A DNA stretch of 64,000 nt from Virgifigura deserti (GTDB taxonomy: Bacteria > Pseudomonadota > Alphaproteobacteria > Dongiales > Dongiaceae), in assembly GCA_003576685.1 (NCBI GenBank), contig QOZR01000007.1:1-64000 (forward strand), read 5' to 3'. The notes under the pieces were generated by a model. It had not been told where the DNA came from and searched no databases. It saw nothing but the letters and a program-made list of their open reading frames with translations. The translations under genes and the position numbers were made by a program. Shown in pieces: positions 25,597 through 34,946 of the stretch; within the stretch, counting starts at the first letter, position 1; every line of letters begins with the position of its first letter.

Positions 25597-26634
25597 TCAA
25601 TGGTCCAGACTCTGGCGATATTTCTCCGCATCCCATCCGAGCAGCTCCGCCTCCTGCGCGGGCGTCAGATAGACGAGCGGCGCATCGGACGGTAGGCGCC
25701 GCAGCACGTCGGCGAGGCAGGACACCATTGCCTCTCCCCCCGCCGAGAGATCGTTGCGCACCAGAACGCCGGCATCCGGCGCCAGCAGCATGGCGGGCGG
25801 CTTGCCGTCATGGGTTTGGATTCGCCGCAGGGCATCGGCCGGATTCTCGCCGGATCGGAGCGCCACCGCTCCCGGTCCGAGGAAGATCAGGTGATCGGGA
25901 TAAAGCGTGCCGCCGGTCGCGGTGGTGCGTAGGGCGGGATCGACGGCGATGATGTGGGCGTTCGTATCCCGGCAGGGCCGGAACGGGGTGCCCTTTGCCA
26001 ACTCCGACAATCTGTCGGCGTCGCCGGACCGAGCCGGTCGGGGCGAAATGGCGAGACGCCGTTCGACTTCAGTGAGCAGGGCATCCGCAGCGGCACAGTC
26101 GGCACCGCCGACCACGAGTCCGTGATTGGCCATGACGATGACATCCGGTTCGGCGCGCTCGACCGCCCGAGCCACCGCCTGGGCCAGCGGCAGGCCGGGA
26201 CGAACGTAGGGGATCCAGGCCCAGCGCAGCCCTTCGAGACGCTCCGCCAGCGCCTGCTCCCCATCGACGCGCACGGCCCAGGCGATCGTGTTCACGGAAT
26301 GCACATGGAGCACCACGGCATGCGGCAGGATCGCGTGCAGCGTGGTCTCGATCGAGGGGCGCAGCGGCCGATCGGTCTCGGCCGGCAGCCGCTCGGCGCT
26401 CACCGGGTCCGGCTCCGCGGCAGCGATGCGCGCCCGCACACCGCTCAGGCGAACCGGCACGAAGATCGACTCCTCCTCGGCCCGGGCCAGCCAGGTGCCC
26501 GACGCCTTGACGAGAAGCACATCGCCCTGCTTGATCGAGCTGTTGCCGCCCGCGCCCTGGATCAGCGACCCGTCCCGCCCGAGGCGGGCCGAAAGCCGCC
26601 GCAGCTCGACGACCGCCGGGTCGTTCATGACCAT
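25597..26634 (-). CDS. Class II aldolase/adducin family protein
   Basis: A 345-residue protein. The N-terminal class II aldolase domain carries GAGGNSSIKQGD (near 28), HVHSVNTIAWAV (near 110) and MANHGLVVGG (near 168). The C-terminal 120 residues form an additional domain not present in FucA, as in proteins of the RhaD-like N-terminal-domain group. It lies between the GlpD-like and FucA-like genes. Two different class II aldolases in one operon suggest that the pathway ends in cleavage of a ketose phosphate or involves an epimer. Confidence 0.8.
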   Translation of the reverse strand: MVMNDPAVVELRRLSARLGRDGSLIQGAGGNSSIKQGDVLLVKASGTWLARAEEESIFVPVRLSGVRARIAAAEPDPVSAERLPAETDRPLRPSIETTLHAILPHAVVLHVHSVNTIAWAVRVDGEQALAERLEGLRWAWIPYVRPGLPLAQAVARAVERAEPDVIVMANHGLVVGGADCAAADALLTEVERRLAISPRPARSGDADRLSELAKGTPFRPCRDTNAHIIAVDPALRTTATGGTLYPDHLIFLGPGAVALRSGENPADALRRIQTHDGKPPAMLLAPDAGVLVRNDLSAGGEAMVSCLADVLRRLPSDAPLVYLTPAQEAELLGWDAEKYRQSLDH

Positions 26635-26664
26635 GTCTCTCCTCCGCGCATCAGCATCGCCCCG

Positions 26665-28209
26665 TCAGACCGCGTGCGCCTGCGAGGTGCCGCGCTCGCG
26701 GGCGAGCCAGGCGGCGAACCGGGCGATCTCGTCTTGTGACAGATGCAGGTAGTATTTGGTGCGGCGCTCGATGATGTCCTCCAGGGTCATGGCCCATTCC
26801 TCGTCGACGAGATAGCGCACCTCGCGCTCATAGAGGCCGGCGCCGAAATGCCGACCCAGATCGTCGAGCGACCGGGCCTCGCCGAGGATGCGTTCGGCGA
26901 TGGTGCCGTAGCAGCGCAGATAATGCTGCGCGACGGCTTGCGGCAGCCAGGGCCGCTCGGCCCGGAACCGTATGCCGTAGGACTCGTAATCCGCATCGGG
27001 CATGTCGCCGCCGGGCAGCGGCGCATTGCCGGTCCAGGCCGCGCCCATCTTCGGCATGAAGGGCTTCAGCTTCTCGAGCGCATGTTCGGCGAGCTTACGG
27101 TAGGTCGTGATCTTGCCGCCATAGATCGACAGGAGCGGCGCGCATCCGGCTTCTGCGTCGATGTCGAACACATAGTCGCGGGTCACCGCCGAGGGATCCT
27201 CAGCGGCATCGTCATAGAGCGGCCGCACGCCGGAGAAGGAATGCACCACGTCCTCGGGCGCGATCTTGCGCTTGAAATAGCGGTTGGTCGCGGCACAGAG
27301 ATAGGCGACCTCCTCCGGCGAGATCGCCACCTGATCAGGGTCGGCGTCCTGCGGAATGTCGGTGGTGCCGATCAGGTTATAGTCGCCTTCATAGGGGTTG
27401 ACGAAGATCACCCGCTTGTCGGTGTTCTGGATCAGATAGGCCTGCGGGCCGTCATAGAGCCTGCGCACGATCAGATGGCTGCCGCGCACCAGCCGAACCC
27501 GGCTGCGGGCGTTGTAGCCGACGACGCCGGCAAGCATCTTCTCGACCCAGGGGCCGGCAGCATTGACGACGATGCGGGCGCGGATCTGCCGCTCGGCCCG
27601 GCTATGGTCGGCGCGCAGCGTGGCTTGCCAGAGATCGCCATCGCGGCGGATCGAGACGCATTCGGTCCGCGGCAGCACGACCGCGCCGTTCTGCTCGGCC
27701 GACTTCGCGTTGAGCACCACGAGCCGGGCGTCATCGACCCAGCAGTCGGAATATTCGAACGCCTTGCTGTAGCCGGGCAGCAGCGGCTCGCCTTCCGGCT
27801 CCGTCCGCAGATCGAGCCTGCGGCAGCCCGGCAGCTTCTGGCGCCCGCCGAGATGGTCGTACAGGAACAGCCCGAGCCGGACCAGCCAGGCCGGCCGCTG
27901 GCTCTTGTCGTGCGGCAGGACGAAGCGCATCGGCCAGATGATGTGCGGCGCGCTACGCAGCAGCACCTCGCGCTCGATCAGCGCCTCCCTCACCAGCCGG
28001 AACTCGTAATATTCGAGATAGCGCAAGCCGCCATGCACCAGCTTGCCGCTGCGCGAGGAGGTGCCACTGGCGAGGTCGTCCCTGTCGCACAGCACCACCG
28101 ACAGGCCGCGTCCGGCGGCATCGCGGGCAATGCCGGCGCCGTTCACGCCGGCACCGACGACCAGCAGATCGACCGGATCCGCGATGCTGGCGTTGGTGAG
28201 ATCAGCCAT
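26665..28209 (-). CDS. GlpD/EryB-like polyol-phosphate dehydrogenase (FAD)
   Basis: A 514-residue FAD dehydrogenase. The dinucleotide motif VVGAGVNGAGIARDAAGRG is near residue 17, then SGTSSRSGKLVHGGLRYLE, and the GlpD C-terminal domain with VRYLVDEEWAMTLEDIIERRTKYYLHL. Length and motifs match glycerol-3-phosphate dehydrogenase. The neighbouring kinase is EryA-like and the regulator SorC-type, as in the erythritol locus of Brucella and rhizobia, so this is more likely EryB-like and oxidises a polyol phosphate to a ketose phosphate. A much longer upstream frame overlaps the next gene and was rejected. Confidence 0.88.
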   Translation of the reverse strand: MADLTNASIADPVDLLVVGAGVNGAGIARDAAGRGLSVVLCDRDDLASGTSSRSGKLVHGGLRYLEYYEFRLVREALIEREVLLRSAPHIIWPMRFVLPHDKSQRPAWLVRLGLFLYDHLGGRQKLPGCRRLDLRTEPEGEPLLPGYSKAFEYSDCWVDDARLVVLNAKSAEQNGAVVLPRTECVSIRRDGDLWQATLRADHSRAERQIRARIVVNAAGPWVEKMLAGVVGYNARSRVRLVRGSHLIVRRLYDGPQAYLIQNTDKRVIFVNPYEGDYNLIGTTDIPQDADPDQVAISPEEVAYLCAATNRYFKRKIAPEDVVHSFSGVRPLYDDAAEDPSAVTRDYVFDIDAEAGCAPLLSIYGGKITTYRKLAEHALEKLKPFMPKMGAAWTGNAPLPGGDMPDADYESYGIRFRAERPWLPQAVAQHYLRCYGTIAERILGEARSLDDLGRHFGAGLYEREVRYLVDEEWAMTLEDIIERRTKYYLHLSQDEIARFAAWLARERGTSQAHAV

Positions 28210-28241
28210 GCCGTCTCGACGCTCCTGCCCTGCCGACGCCG

Positions 28242-29285
28242 TCAGGCGGGATTGAGCGCAGGATCGCCGGCTGCGAAGCGCCGCACCTCGTCGGCGACCA
28301 TTTCGGCCGCGTAGGCGATGGTCCGCCGCGACGAGCCGGCGATATGCGGCGTCAGCGTCACATTGTCGAGCCTGAGCAACGGCCAGTCCGGCGGCGGCGG
28401 CTCCCTTGCGAAGGTTTCCAGGCCCGCGCCGCGTAGATGGCGGGAGCGGAGCGCCTCGTAAAGCGCGTCGTAATCGACCATCGGCCCGCGGGCGGTGTTG
28501 ATGAAATAGGCCCCCGGCTTCATCCGCGCGAATTGCGGTCCGCCGAGGAATCCCTTCGTCTCCTCGGTCACGCGGGCATGCAGGGTGACGACGTCGGATC
28601 GCCGCAGGAGCTCGTCCATGCCGACCTGCTCGACGCCGTCGGCGGCATCCTCCGGCGACAGCGCGACATAGGGATCTGAGACCAGGATGGTGCAGCCGAA
28701 GGGCTTCAGCAAGCGGACCACCCGCGTGCCGATATGGCCGTAGCCGATCACGCCGACCACCTGCTGGGACAGTTCCTCGCCCGTCCGGTCCTCGCGATAG
28801 AGATCGCCGCGCCACTGCCCCTGCGACAGGGACTTGTGGCCGAGGGTGATGAGGCGCGTCTCGGCCAGGATCATGCCGATCGTGAACTCGGCGACGGCGC
28901 TGGCGTTACGGCCGGGCGCGTTGACCACCGGAATGCCGCGGGCGCGCGCCGCCGCCATGTCGATGTTGACCGGCCCGCCACGCGAGACCGCGATCAGCTT
29001 CAAGGCCGGCAGCCGGGTGAGCATGGCGGCGCTGATCGGGGCCACGTGGTTGATCAGCACTTGTGCATCGCCGATGAAGTCCACGACCGCGTCGGGGTCG
29101 CCGACGAACTCGCGCAGGCCCTCGAGCTCCGTGCCCTTCTCGCCATGGATCATCGGCGTATCCGGCCAATCGAGCTCTAGCGTACGCGCATGGAATTCCA
29201 GCCCCTCGACCGCGTCCAGCGCGCGCCGGAAATAGTCGGGCTTCATGAAATGATCGCCGACGATCGCAATGCGGAGCGGAGTCAT
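28242..29285 (-). CDS. D-isomer 2-hydroxyacid dehydrogenase
   Basis: A 347-residue NAD(P)-dependent dehydrogenase. The NAD motif GVIGYGHIGTRVVRLL is near residue 180, the catalytic Arg in INTARGPM (near 266) and the catalytic His in LTPHIAGSS (near 317). The Glu of the FAREPP segment completes the triad. It begins MTPLRIAIVGDHFMKPDYFRR. In this operon it could reduce an aldehyde- or keto-acid by-product such as glyoxylate or hydroxypyruvate. The start at 29285 removes an upstream extension lying in the kinase gene. Confidence 0.85.
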   Translation of the reverse strand: MTPLRIAIVGDHFMKPDYFRRALDAVEGLEFHARTLELDWPDTPMIHGEKGTELEGLREFVGDPDAVVDFIGDAQVLINHVAPISAAMLTRLPALKLIAVSRGGPVNIDMAAARARGIPVVNAPGRNASAVAEFTIGMILAETRLITLGHKSLSQGQWRGDLYREDRTGEELSQQVVGVIGYGHIGTRVVRLLKPFGCTILVSDPYVALSPEDAADGVEQVGMDELLRRSDVVTLHARVTEETKGFLGGPQFARMKPGAYFINTARGPMVDYDALYEALRSRHLRGAGLETFAREPPPPDWPLLRLDNVTLTPHIAGSSRRTIAYAAEMVADEVRRFAAGDPALNPA

Positions 29286-29286
29286 C

Positions 29287-30840
29287 TCACTGTCCTCCCC
29301 GCACAGTGTGGAGGGCATGCCAGACATCGAACATGGCTTGATAACCTTGGCGGTAAATGGGGAACAGGGCGTCGTAAGCCTTGACAAGTTGCGGGTCCGG
29401 GGATTCGAGCGCACCCAGGAACGGATCGACCCAGGCCTTGCAGATCGCCTCCAGGCTCGGCGTCGCGCCGATGGCCACCGCGGCGATCATCGCCGCGCCG
29501 GCTGCCCCGGCCTCCTCGCGTTCGACGAGGCGGACCGGCGCATTGACCGCGCTCGCCAGAATCCTGCGGCAGGTCGGGCTGCGCGCCGCGCCGCCCGCGA
29601 GGCGGATCTCGCATGGGGCGTGGCCGAGCGCCTCGTAGCAATCGCGCGCCGCGAAGCCGAGCGACTCGTAGACGCCGCGCATCATGTCGAAGAACGTGAC
29701 CTGTGACGTCAGGCCGAGGAACTGTGCCCGCGCCCGCGGCTCGACGAACGGCCCGCGCTCACCGGCCTCGTAGATGAAGGGATGGAACAGGACACGGCCC
29801 GGCTCCGCCTCGGCAGCGCGGCGGTCCATCAGCGCCAGCAGATCACCGCGCGACACGCCGCCCGGCATGAAGGCGCCCAGCACATCCTCGGCCCGGTCGA
29901 GCAGCCAGTCGACATTGAGCGTCGCCGACATGTTGGACATGATGCCGGCCCAGGCGTCGATCATCACCATCGTGTAGCCGACCGGAGCCTTGAGCTGGAC
30001 CGCGTCGGCGCTCCGGTAAAGCCGCATATGCGCGCCGGTACTGCCCAGGATCGTGCAACCGACAGGACGCTCGGGCTCATAGAGCCCGGCGCCGAGCGCG
30101 GTGCATAGGATATCGACCGGCGCCAGGCAGACGGGCATGCCCTCCTTGAGCCCGGTTTCCCGCGCGGCCTCGGCGGTAAGCCGGCCATGGTGGCGCATGC
30201 CGTCGACCTGCTCGGGCAGTAGATGCCGGAATGCGGCGAGGCCGAACAGCCTCAGGACCTCGTCGCTATAGTCCCGTGTGCGGAAGTCGCCGAAGGTGAA
30301 GTTCGCTTCCGACTGGTCGGTCGCGCGTTCCCCGGTCAGGTTGAAATAGAGCCAGTCCTTGCAGTGGAAGGCGGTCGCCGCGCGCGCGAGCAGCTCGGGC
30401 CGATGGCGCCGCAGCCAGAGCAGCTGCCCGCTTTGGTTCGACGGGTTGAGGCCGGTTCCGGTGATCCGGTGAACCTCTTCGCCGACGCCGTTGCGGCGCA
30501 GCTCCTCAACGATCGGCCCGGCGCGGCCGTCGAGCCACAGCCAGGCGGGTGCCACCGGCCGCCCCTCTGCGTCGATCAGCCAAGTGCCGTCGCCTTGGCC
30601 TGTGATCGAAAGCGCGGCGACGCGGTCGGCGAGTCCCGGCACCTCGTCGCCCAGCGCGCGCAGCGTCTTGGCGGTCGCGGCCCAGGTCTCGTCCATGTCC
30701 TGCTCGACGCCGCCCTGCGGCACATGCGCCAGCCGGTTCTTGACCGAAGCGCAGGCGACCTGCTCGCCGTCGAAAGTGAAGACGACCGCCTTGATCACCG
30801 ACGTGCCGGCATCGAGTCCGATGAGCAGATCGGCGGCCAT
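29287..30840 (-). CDS. FGGY kinase, erythritol kinase (EryA)-like
   Basis: A 517-residue FGGY polyol kinase. The ATPase motif LIGLDAGTSVIKAVVF is at residue 6, TGQGDGTWLID near 86, CKDWLYFNLTGERATD near 167 and EAGERGPFVEPRARA near 375, with the C-terminal nucleotide loop LAGGAARSPTC near 424. This pattern matches EryA, which makes erythritol 4-phosphate, more closely than GlpK or xylulokinase as far as I recall them. It stops 1 nt from the next gene and starts 2 nt after the ABC ATPase, so co-translation is likely. The true substrate may be another tetritol or pentitol. Confidence 0.83.
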   Translation of the reverse strand: MAADLLIGLDAGTSVIKAVVFTFDGEQVACASVKNRLAHVPQGGVEQDMDETWAATAKTLRALGDEVPGLADRVAALSITGQGDGTWLIDAEGRPVAPAWLWLDGRAGPIVEELRRNGVGEEVHRITGTGLNPSNQSGQLLWLRRHRPELLARAATAFHCKDWLYFNLTGERATDQSEANFTFGDFRTRDYSDEVLRLFGLAAFRHLLPEQVDGMRHHGRLTAEAARETGLKEGMPVCLAPVDILCTALGAGLYEPERPVGCTILGSTGAHMRLYRSADAVQLKAPVGYTMVMIDAWAGIMSNMSATLNVDWLLDRAEDVLGAFMPGGVSRGDLLALMDRRAAEAEPGRVLFHPFIYEAGERGPFVEPRARAQFLGLTSQVTFFDMMRGVYESLGFAARDCYEALGHAPCEIRLAGGAARSPTCRRILASAVNAPVRLVEREEAGAAGAAMIAAVAIGATPSLEAICKAWVDPFLGALESPDPQLVKAYDALFPIYRQGYQAMFDVWHALHTVRGGQ

Positions 30841-30842
30841 CC

Positions 30843-31994
30843 TCAGGCCTCCGCCGGGCTCATGCCATGCAGCAGGGCGCGCTCGTCGTCGCGGTCGAAG
30901 ACGTGCAGCGCACCGAACGGCAGGCTGACATCGACCGCCTCGTCGGTCCTGAGCGCGACGTCGCGGTCGCTGACCGCGATCATGAAGCAGCCGCCGACAT
31001 TGATGCCCAGATGGCTCTGGTCGCCGAGCCACTGGTTCGACAGCAGCATGCCGCGCGCCACGGCGTTCGCCCCGTCATTGACGCCGACGGGACCGACGCG
31101 GATCCGGTGCGGGCGGATTCCAAGATGGATCTTGCGACCGGGATGCAGGATCTGCGCGGCCGCATCGCCGGCGCCGTCGAGATCGATCGAGAAGGCCTTC
31201 TCGTCAGCGCGGTTGATCACCTGGATCGCGTTGTTCGAATCCACCTCGGCCGGGAACAGGTTCATCGGCGGCTCGCCGACGAAGGAGGCGACGAACAGGT
31301 TCGCCGGCTTCTCCTTCAGATCCTCAGGCGAGGCCAACTGCTGCAGCTCGCCCGCCTCCATGATCGCGATGCGGTCGGCGAGCGCGATCGCCTCCGTCTG
31401 GTCGTGAGTGACGAACACCGTCGTCATCTTATGCTCGATCAGATAATCCTTGATTCGCGCACGCAGGATGGCGCGGAGCTGCGGCTCGAGCTGCGACATC
31501 GGCTCGTCGAGCAGATGCAGGTCGGCGCCGCGGACCAGGGCGCGGGCAAGCGAGACGCGCTGCTGCTGGCCGCCCGAGAGAGTCGACGGATAGCTGCCGA
31601 GGATGTTCTCGATCTCGAGCAGCCGGGCGACGTCCGCCACCTTGCGGGCGACCTCGGCCTTCGGCATGCGGGCGCGCAGAAGGCCGAAGGCGATATTGTC
31701 TTCGATCCTGAGCGGGGGATAGAGCGCATAGCCCTCGAAGGCCATGGCCACGCCGCGCTGCGCCGGCGGCAGATCGTTGAGGCGCCTGTCGCCGATCCGA
31801 ATTTCGCCCTGCGTCACGCTCTCGAAGCCGGCGATCATGCGCAAGGTCGACGTCTTGCCGCAGCCGGAAGAGCCGAGCAGGCCGACGATTTCGCCATCGT
31901 CGATCCGCATCGTGAGGTCGCGCACCGCCAGGACCCCGGCTTGCCGCCGCGGCCCATAGATCTTGCTGACCTTGTCGAGACTGAGAGACGCCAT
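30843..31994 (-). CDS. Polyol ABC importer ATPase 1 (catalytically intact half)
   Basis: A 383-residue CUT1/MalK-type ATPase with a C-terminal OB domain. Walker A is GSSGCGKTS (near 43), signature LSGGQQQR (near 138), Walker B LHLLDEP and H-loop VFVTHDQTEA. The Q-loop reads FEGYALYP, with Glu in place of Gln, and the D-loop MSQLEPQL differs from the usual SNLDAKL. It pairs with the divergent ATPase encoded just upstream. Two-ATPase CUT1 importers are known for the rhizobial glycerol transporter GlpSTPQUV. It acts at the inner face of the inner membrane. Confidence 0.87.
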   Translation of the reverse strand: MASLSLDKVSKIYGPRRQAGVLAVRDLTMRIDDGEIVGLLGSSGCGKTSTLRMIAGFESVTQGEIRIGDRRLNDLPPAQRGVAMAFEGYALYPPLRIEDNIAFGLLRARMPKAEVARKVADVARLLEIENILGSYPSTLSGGQQQRVSLARALVRGADLHLLDEPMSQLEPQLRAILRARIKDYLIEHKMTTVFVTHDQTEAIALADRIAIMEAGELQQLASPEDLKEKPANLFVASFVGEPPMNLFPAEVDSNNAIQVINRADEKAFSIDLDGAGDAAAQILHPGRKIHLGIRPHRIRVGPVGVNDGANAVARGMLLSNQWLGDQSHLGINVGGCFMIAVSDRDVALRTDEAVDVSLPFGALHVFDRDDERALLHGMSPAEA

Positions 31995-32030
31995 GCTGCC
32001 CTGTGTTTCCTGCGTTCTTCCCTGGGTTCT

Positions 32031-33122
32031 TCAGTGAATTCGCATCTCGGTCGCGCGGTCGAAGAACAGCGCGCGGCCGAGATCCAGCCGCGCCCAAACC
32101 TGGCGGCGTCCGCGGCTCAGCGGCGGGCGATCGTCCTCCGGGCAGGAGGCCAGGATCTCGGTTCCCTGCCCGTCCCGCAGCAGCATCACCGCGCGTACGT
32201 TGAGCGGCGTGAGCGCATCGAGCTCGACCGCGATGGCGCCCTCCGCCGGCTCGGTCAGCACCTCGATATCCTCGGGCCGGATGCCGACCAGCAGATCGCG
32301 GCCGACGAGGCTCTCGAGCGACGGCGGCCCGACCAGATCGCTGCCGCCGATGCGCAGCTTGGCACGGCCGTCGCCGCTCAATTCGGGCCGGGCGGGCAGG
32401 AGATTCACGGGCGGATCGCCGAACAGCCGCGCGATGCGGATGCTCTCGGGCCGGCCATAGATGCCGGCGGGCGTGTCCACTTGCTGGAAGGTTCCGTCAT
32501 AGAGCACGCCCACCCGGTTTCCGAGCGCCATCGCCTCCTTGTAGTCCTGGGTGACGTAGAACACGGTCGAGCGGTATTCGCGCAGCACGCGCGGCAGCTC
32601 CAACCGCATCTCGTAGCGGATCTTGGCGTCGACATTGCGCAGCGGATCGTCGAGCAGCAGCACCGCCGGCGGCGCCGCCAGGCTGCGGGCCAGCGACGTT
32701 CGCTGCTTCTGCCCGTTCGACAGCTCGCGTGGTGTGTGGCCGAGCACATGGTCGATGCGCAGCAGCTCGGCGAGCTCGTGAACGCGGCGGCTGATTTCCG
32801 CCTCCGCAAGCTTCCGCGCGCGCAAGGGGCTGGCGATGTTCTCGAACGCCGTCATATGCGGGTAGAGCGCGAAGTTCTGGAACGCCATCGCCACGTCGCG
32901 GTGATCCGGCCCCAGATGGGCGATGCTCTCGCCATCGATCCGGATGTCGCCGGCATCGGCGCGCAGCACGCCGGAGATCAGACGCAGGAGCACCGTCTTG
33001 CCGCAGCCCGACGGGCCGAACACGACGACCGATTCGCCCTGCCTCACGGACAAGGACAGATTGTCGATGACCTTGCTCTTGCCGAACGACTTGGAGAGGC
33101 GGTCGATCTCGAAATAAGCCAT
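32031..33122 (-). CDS. Polyol ABC importer ATPase 2 (degenerate half)
   Basis: A 363-residue MalK-type ATPase. Walker A (GPSGCGKT) and Q-loop (FQNFALYP) are intact. The signature is LSNGQKQR instead of LSGGQ, Walker B ends LLLDDP with Asp instead of the catalytic Glu, and the switch His is Gln (YVTQDYKEA). Its own composite site is therefore probably weak, making the transporter asymmetric with ATPase 1. A C-terminal OB-type regulatory domain (GIRPEDIEVL) follows. It starts 11 nt from the upstream permease gene. Confidence 0.86.
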   Translation of the reverse strand: MAYFEIDRLSKSFGKSKVIDNLSLSVRQGESVVVFGPSGCGKTVLLRLISGVLRADAGDIRIDGESIAHLGPDHRDVAMAFQNFALYPHMTAFENIASPLRARKLAEAEISRRVHELAELLRIDHVLGHTPRELSNGQKQRTSLARSLAAPPAVLLLDDPLRNVDAKIRYEMRLELPRVLREYRSTVFYVTQDYKEAMALGNRVGVLYDGTFQQVDTPAGIYGRPESIRIARLFGDPPVNLLPARPELSGDGRAKLRIGGSDLVGPPSLESLVGRDLLVGIRPEDIEVLTEPAEGAIAVELDALTPLNVRAVMLLRDGQGTEILASCPEDDRPPLSRGRRQVWARLDLGRALFFDRATEMRIH

Positions 33123-33132
33123 GGCCCCCTCC

Positions 33133-33975
33133 CTATCCTTTCACCGCGCCGAGGCTCAGCCCCTCGACCAGATAGCGCTGCGCGAACAGCGCCAGGATCA
33201 GCGTCGGCACGACGGACAGCACCAGCGCCGCAGCGATCTGGCCGTAATTGATGCCCGATGCCGTGATGAAGGCGAGCGCACCGACGGTCACCGGCTGCAC
33301 GTCGCTCGAACCCAGGATCAGCGCGAAGATGAAATTGTTCCAGGCGAAGATGAAGGCGAGCAGCGCCGCCGCCGCGATTCCCGGCCGCGCGAGCGGAATC
33401 GCGATCCTGAGGAAGGTCGCGAGCCAGGAATGCCCATCGAGCCGGTAGGCATGCTCGATATCCTCGCTGATATCCTCGAAATAACCCCGTACGATCCAGA
33501 GGATCAGCGGCAGGGTGATGAGCTGATAGACCCAGATGAGTCCGAAATAGGTGTCATAAAGGCCGAGCTGCTGGAAATAGAACAGGAGCGGCAGCAGCAC
33601 GAGGAGCGGCGGCGCGAACCGGAAGCTCAGCAGCGTGAAGGCGATGTTCTCGCCGAGCCTGAAGCGGAACCGGGCGAAGGCGTAGGCGGCCGGCACCCCC
33701 AGCAGCAGCGACAGCAGGACTGAGCCGACGCCCAGGATCAGGCTGTTCATGAGGTTGCGCATATAGGCGACCTCGAGCGTGCCGACGCTGGTATCGAGCT
33801 GACCCGAGATCAGCGCGACGTAGTTTTCGAGCGTCGGCTCGAAGATCAGGCTGGGCGGGCTGCGCAGGATGTCCTGGTTGGTCATCACGCTCATCAGCAG
33901 GACCCAGAAGATCGGGAAGAGAAAGAACAGCGCGACCAGGGCCAGCAGCACGGCGCGGACAGCTTTGACGATCAT
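33133..33975 (-). CDS. Polyol ABC importer permease (MalG-type)
   Basis: A 280-residue CUT1 permease with six predicted helices. The EAA motif is EHAYRLDGHSWLATFLRIAIPL near residue 190, cited as DGHSWLATF; the Asp-Gly pair and following hydrophobic Leu-Pro stretch are typical. The ATG at 33975, downstream of a short unlikely extension, leaves a 10-nt gap to the neighbouring permease gene. It forms the channel with the MalF-type subunit. Confidence 0.85.
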   Translation of the reverse strand: MIVKAVRAVLLALVALFFLFPIFWVLLMSVMTNQDILRSPPSLIFEPTLENYVALISGQLDTSVGTLEVAYMRNLMNSLILGVGSVLLSLLLGVPAAYAFARFRFRLGENIAFTLLSFRFAPPLLVLLPLLFYFQQLGLYDTYFGLIWVYQLITLPLILWIVRGYFEDISEDIEHAYRLDGHSWLATFLRIAIPLARPGIAAAALLAFIFAWNNFIFALILGSSDVQPVTVGALAFITASGINYGQIAAALVLSVVPTLILALFAQRYLVEGLSLGAVKG

Positions 33976-33985
33976 GACGCCCTCC

Positions 33986-34912
33986 TCACGCGTTGCCGTG
34001 CCGGCGTTCACGCAGCTTCAGCCAGCGCTTGATCACCAAGTTGCTAAGCAGGAAGGTGATCGCCCACAGCACCATCAGGACCGCGGCCGAGCGGCCGATA
34101 TTGGTGTAGGTGAAGGCCGAGAGATAGGCCTGGATCTGGAACACCATGAGCGTGTCGCCGGGCCCGCCCTGCGTCATCGCGTAGATGATGTCGAACTGCT
34201 GGATCGCCTCCAGCATCCGGAAGAGGCCGGCCGTCAGGATATAGGGCATCAGCATCGGCAGGGTGATGCGGAAGAACACGAAGCTTTGCGGCACGCCGTC
34301 GAGCTCGGCCGCCTCGAATGGCTGCTTGGGCAGCGCGCGCAGGCCTGCGAGCAGCAGAATGGTGATGAACGGCGTATAGACCCAGGTATCGACCAGGACG
34401 ACGGTGAAGAGCGCCGTGTCCGGGGACGAGGCCCAGGGAAACCGCTCGACGCCGACGAGCGTGAGCAGATAACTCAGGATCCCGAAGCTCGGGTTCGTCA
34501 TCAGCTTCCACATCAGGCTGGCGATCGCCGGCGCAACCATCAGCGGCAGGATGAGAAGCACGCTCATGACGTCGTTGAACCAAGTGCGCCGAACCAGAAG
34601 CAGCGCGATTCCAAGGCCCAGCAGAAGCTGGATGCCGACGCAGAGCAGCGTATAGAGCAGCGAAACCTGCAGGGTGTTCCAGAAGCCCGGATCGCCGAAC
34701 AGGCTGATGTAGTTGCCGAACCAGATGAACTGCCGGCCCGCCGGGAACGCCAAGTTATAGCGCTCCATCGAGTAATAGACCGCGGTGCCGAACGGGATCA
34801 GGATGCCGATCGTCACCAGCAGCGACGGCAGGCTGAGCAGATAGGGCAACAACCAGTCCCTGGCGCTGGATCGCGCCCGGGGCAGCGCCCGGTCCTGGGC
34901 AAGTTCGACCAC
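33986..34912 (-). CDS. Polyol ABC importer permease (MalF-type)
   Basis: A 308-residue CUT1 permease with about six helices beginning at LLPYLLSLPSLL (residue 21). The EAA loop is EAAELDGVPQSFVFFRITLP (near 197). TQGGPGDTLM near 245 is the conserved sugar-permease segment. It is the first permease after the binding-protein gene, separated from it by a terminator-like hairpin. Confidence 0.85.
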   Translation of the reverse strand: MVELAQDRALPRARSSARDWLLPYLLSLPSLLVTIGILIPFGTAVYYSMERYNLAFPAGRQFIWFGNYISLFGDPGFWNTLQVSLLYTLLCVGIQLLLGLGIALLLVRRTWFNDVMSVLLILPLMVAPAIASLMWKLMTNPSFGILSYLLTLVGVERFPWASSPDTALFTVVLVDTWVYTPFITILLLAGLRALPKQPFEAAELDGVPQSFVFFRITLPMLMPYILTAGLFRMLEAIQQFDIIYAMTQGGPGDTLMVFQIQAYLSAFTYTNIGRSAAVLMVLWAITFLLSNLVIKRWLKLRERRHGNA

Positions 34913-34946
34913 GGCTTGGACTCCCTCGATTCAGTCCACGGGGTTG

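Noticed and set aside
26743..28314. A 523-codon plus-strand frame opposite the GlpD-like gene
   Set aside because: Antisense artefact of high GC; no recognisable protein features.
28210..28815. Extension of the GlpD-like protein by about 200 residues
   Set aside because: The extra part lies over the 2-hydroxyacid dehydrogenase gene, and the family start coincides with ATG 28209.
30867..33251. A 794-codon open frame on the plus strand opposite both ABC ATPase genes
   Set aside because: Low-complexity composition, no family motifs; it mirrors the codon bias of the real minus-strand genes in GC-rich DNA.
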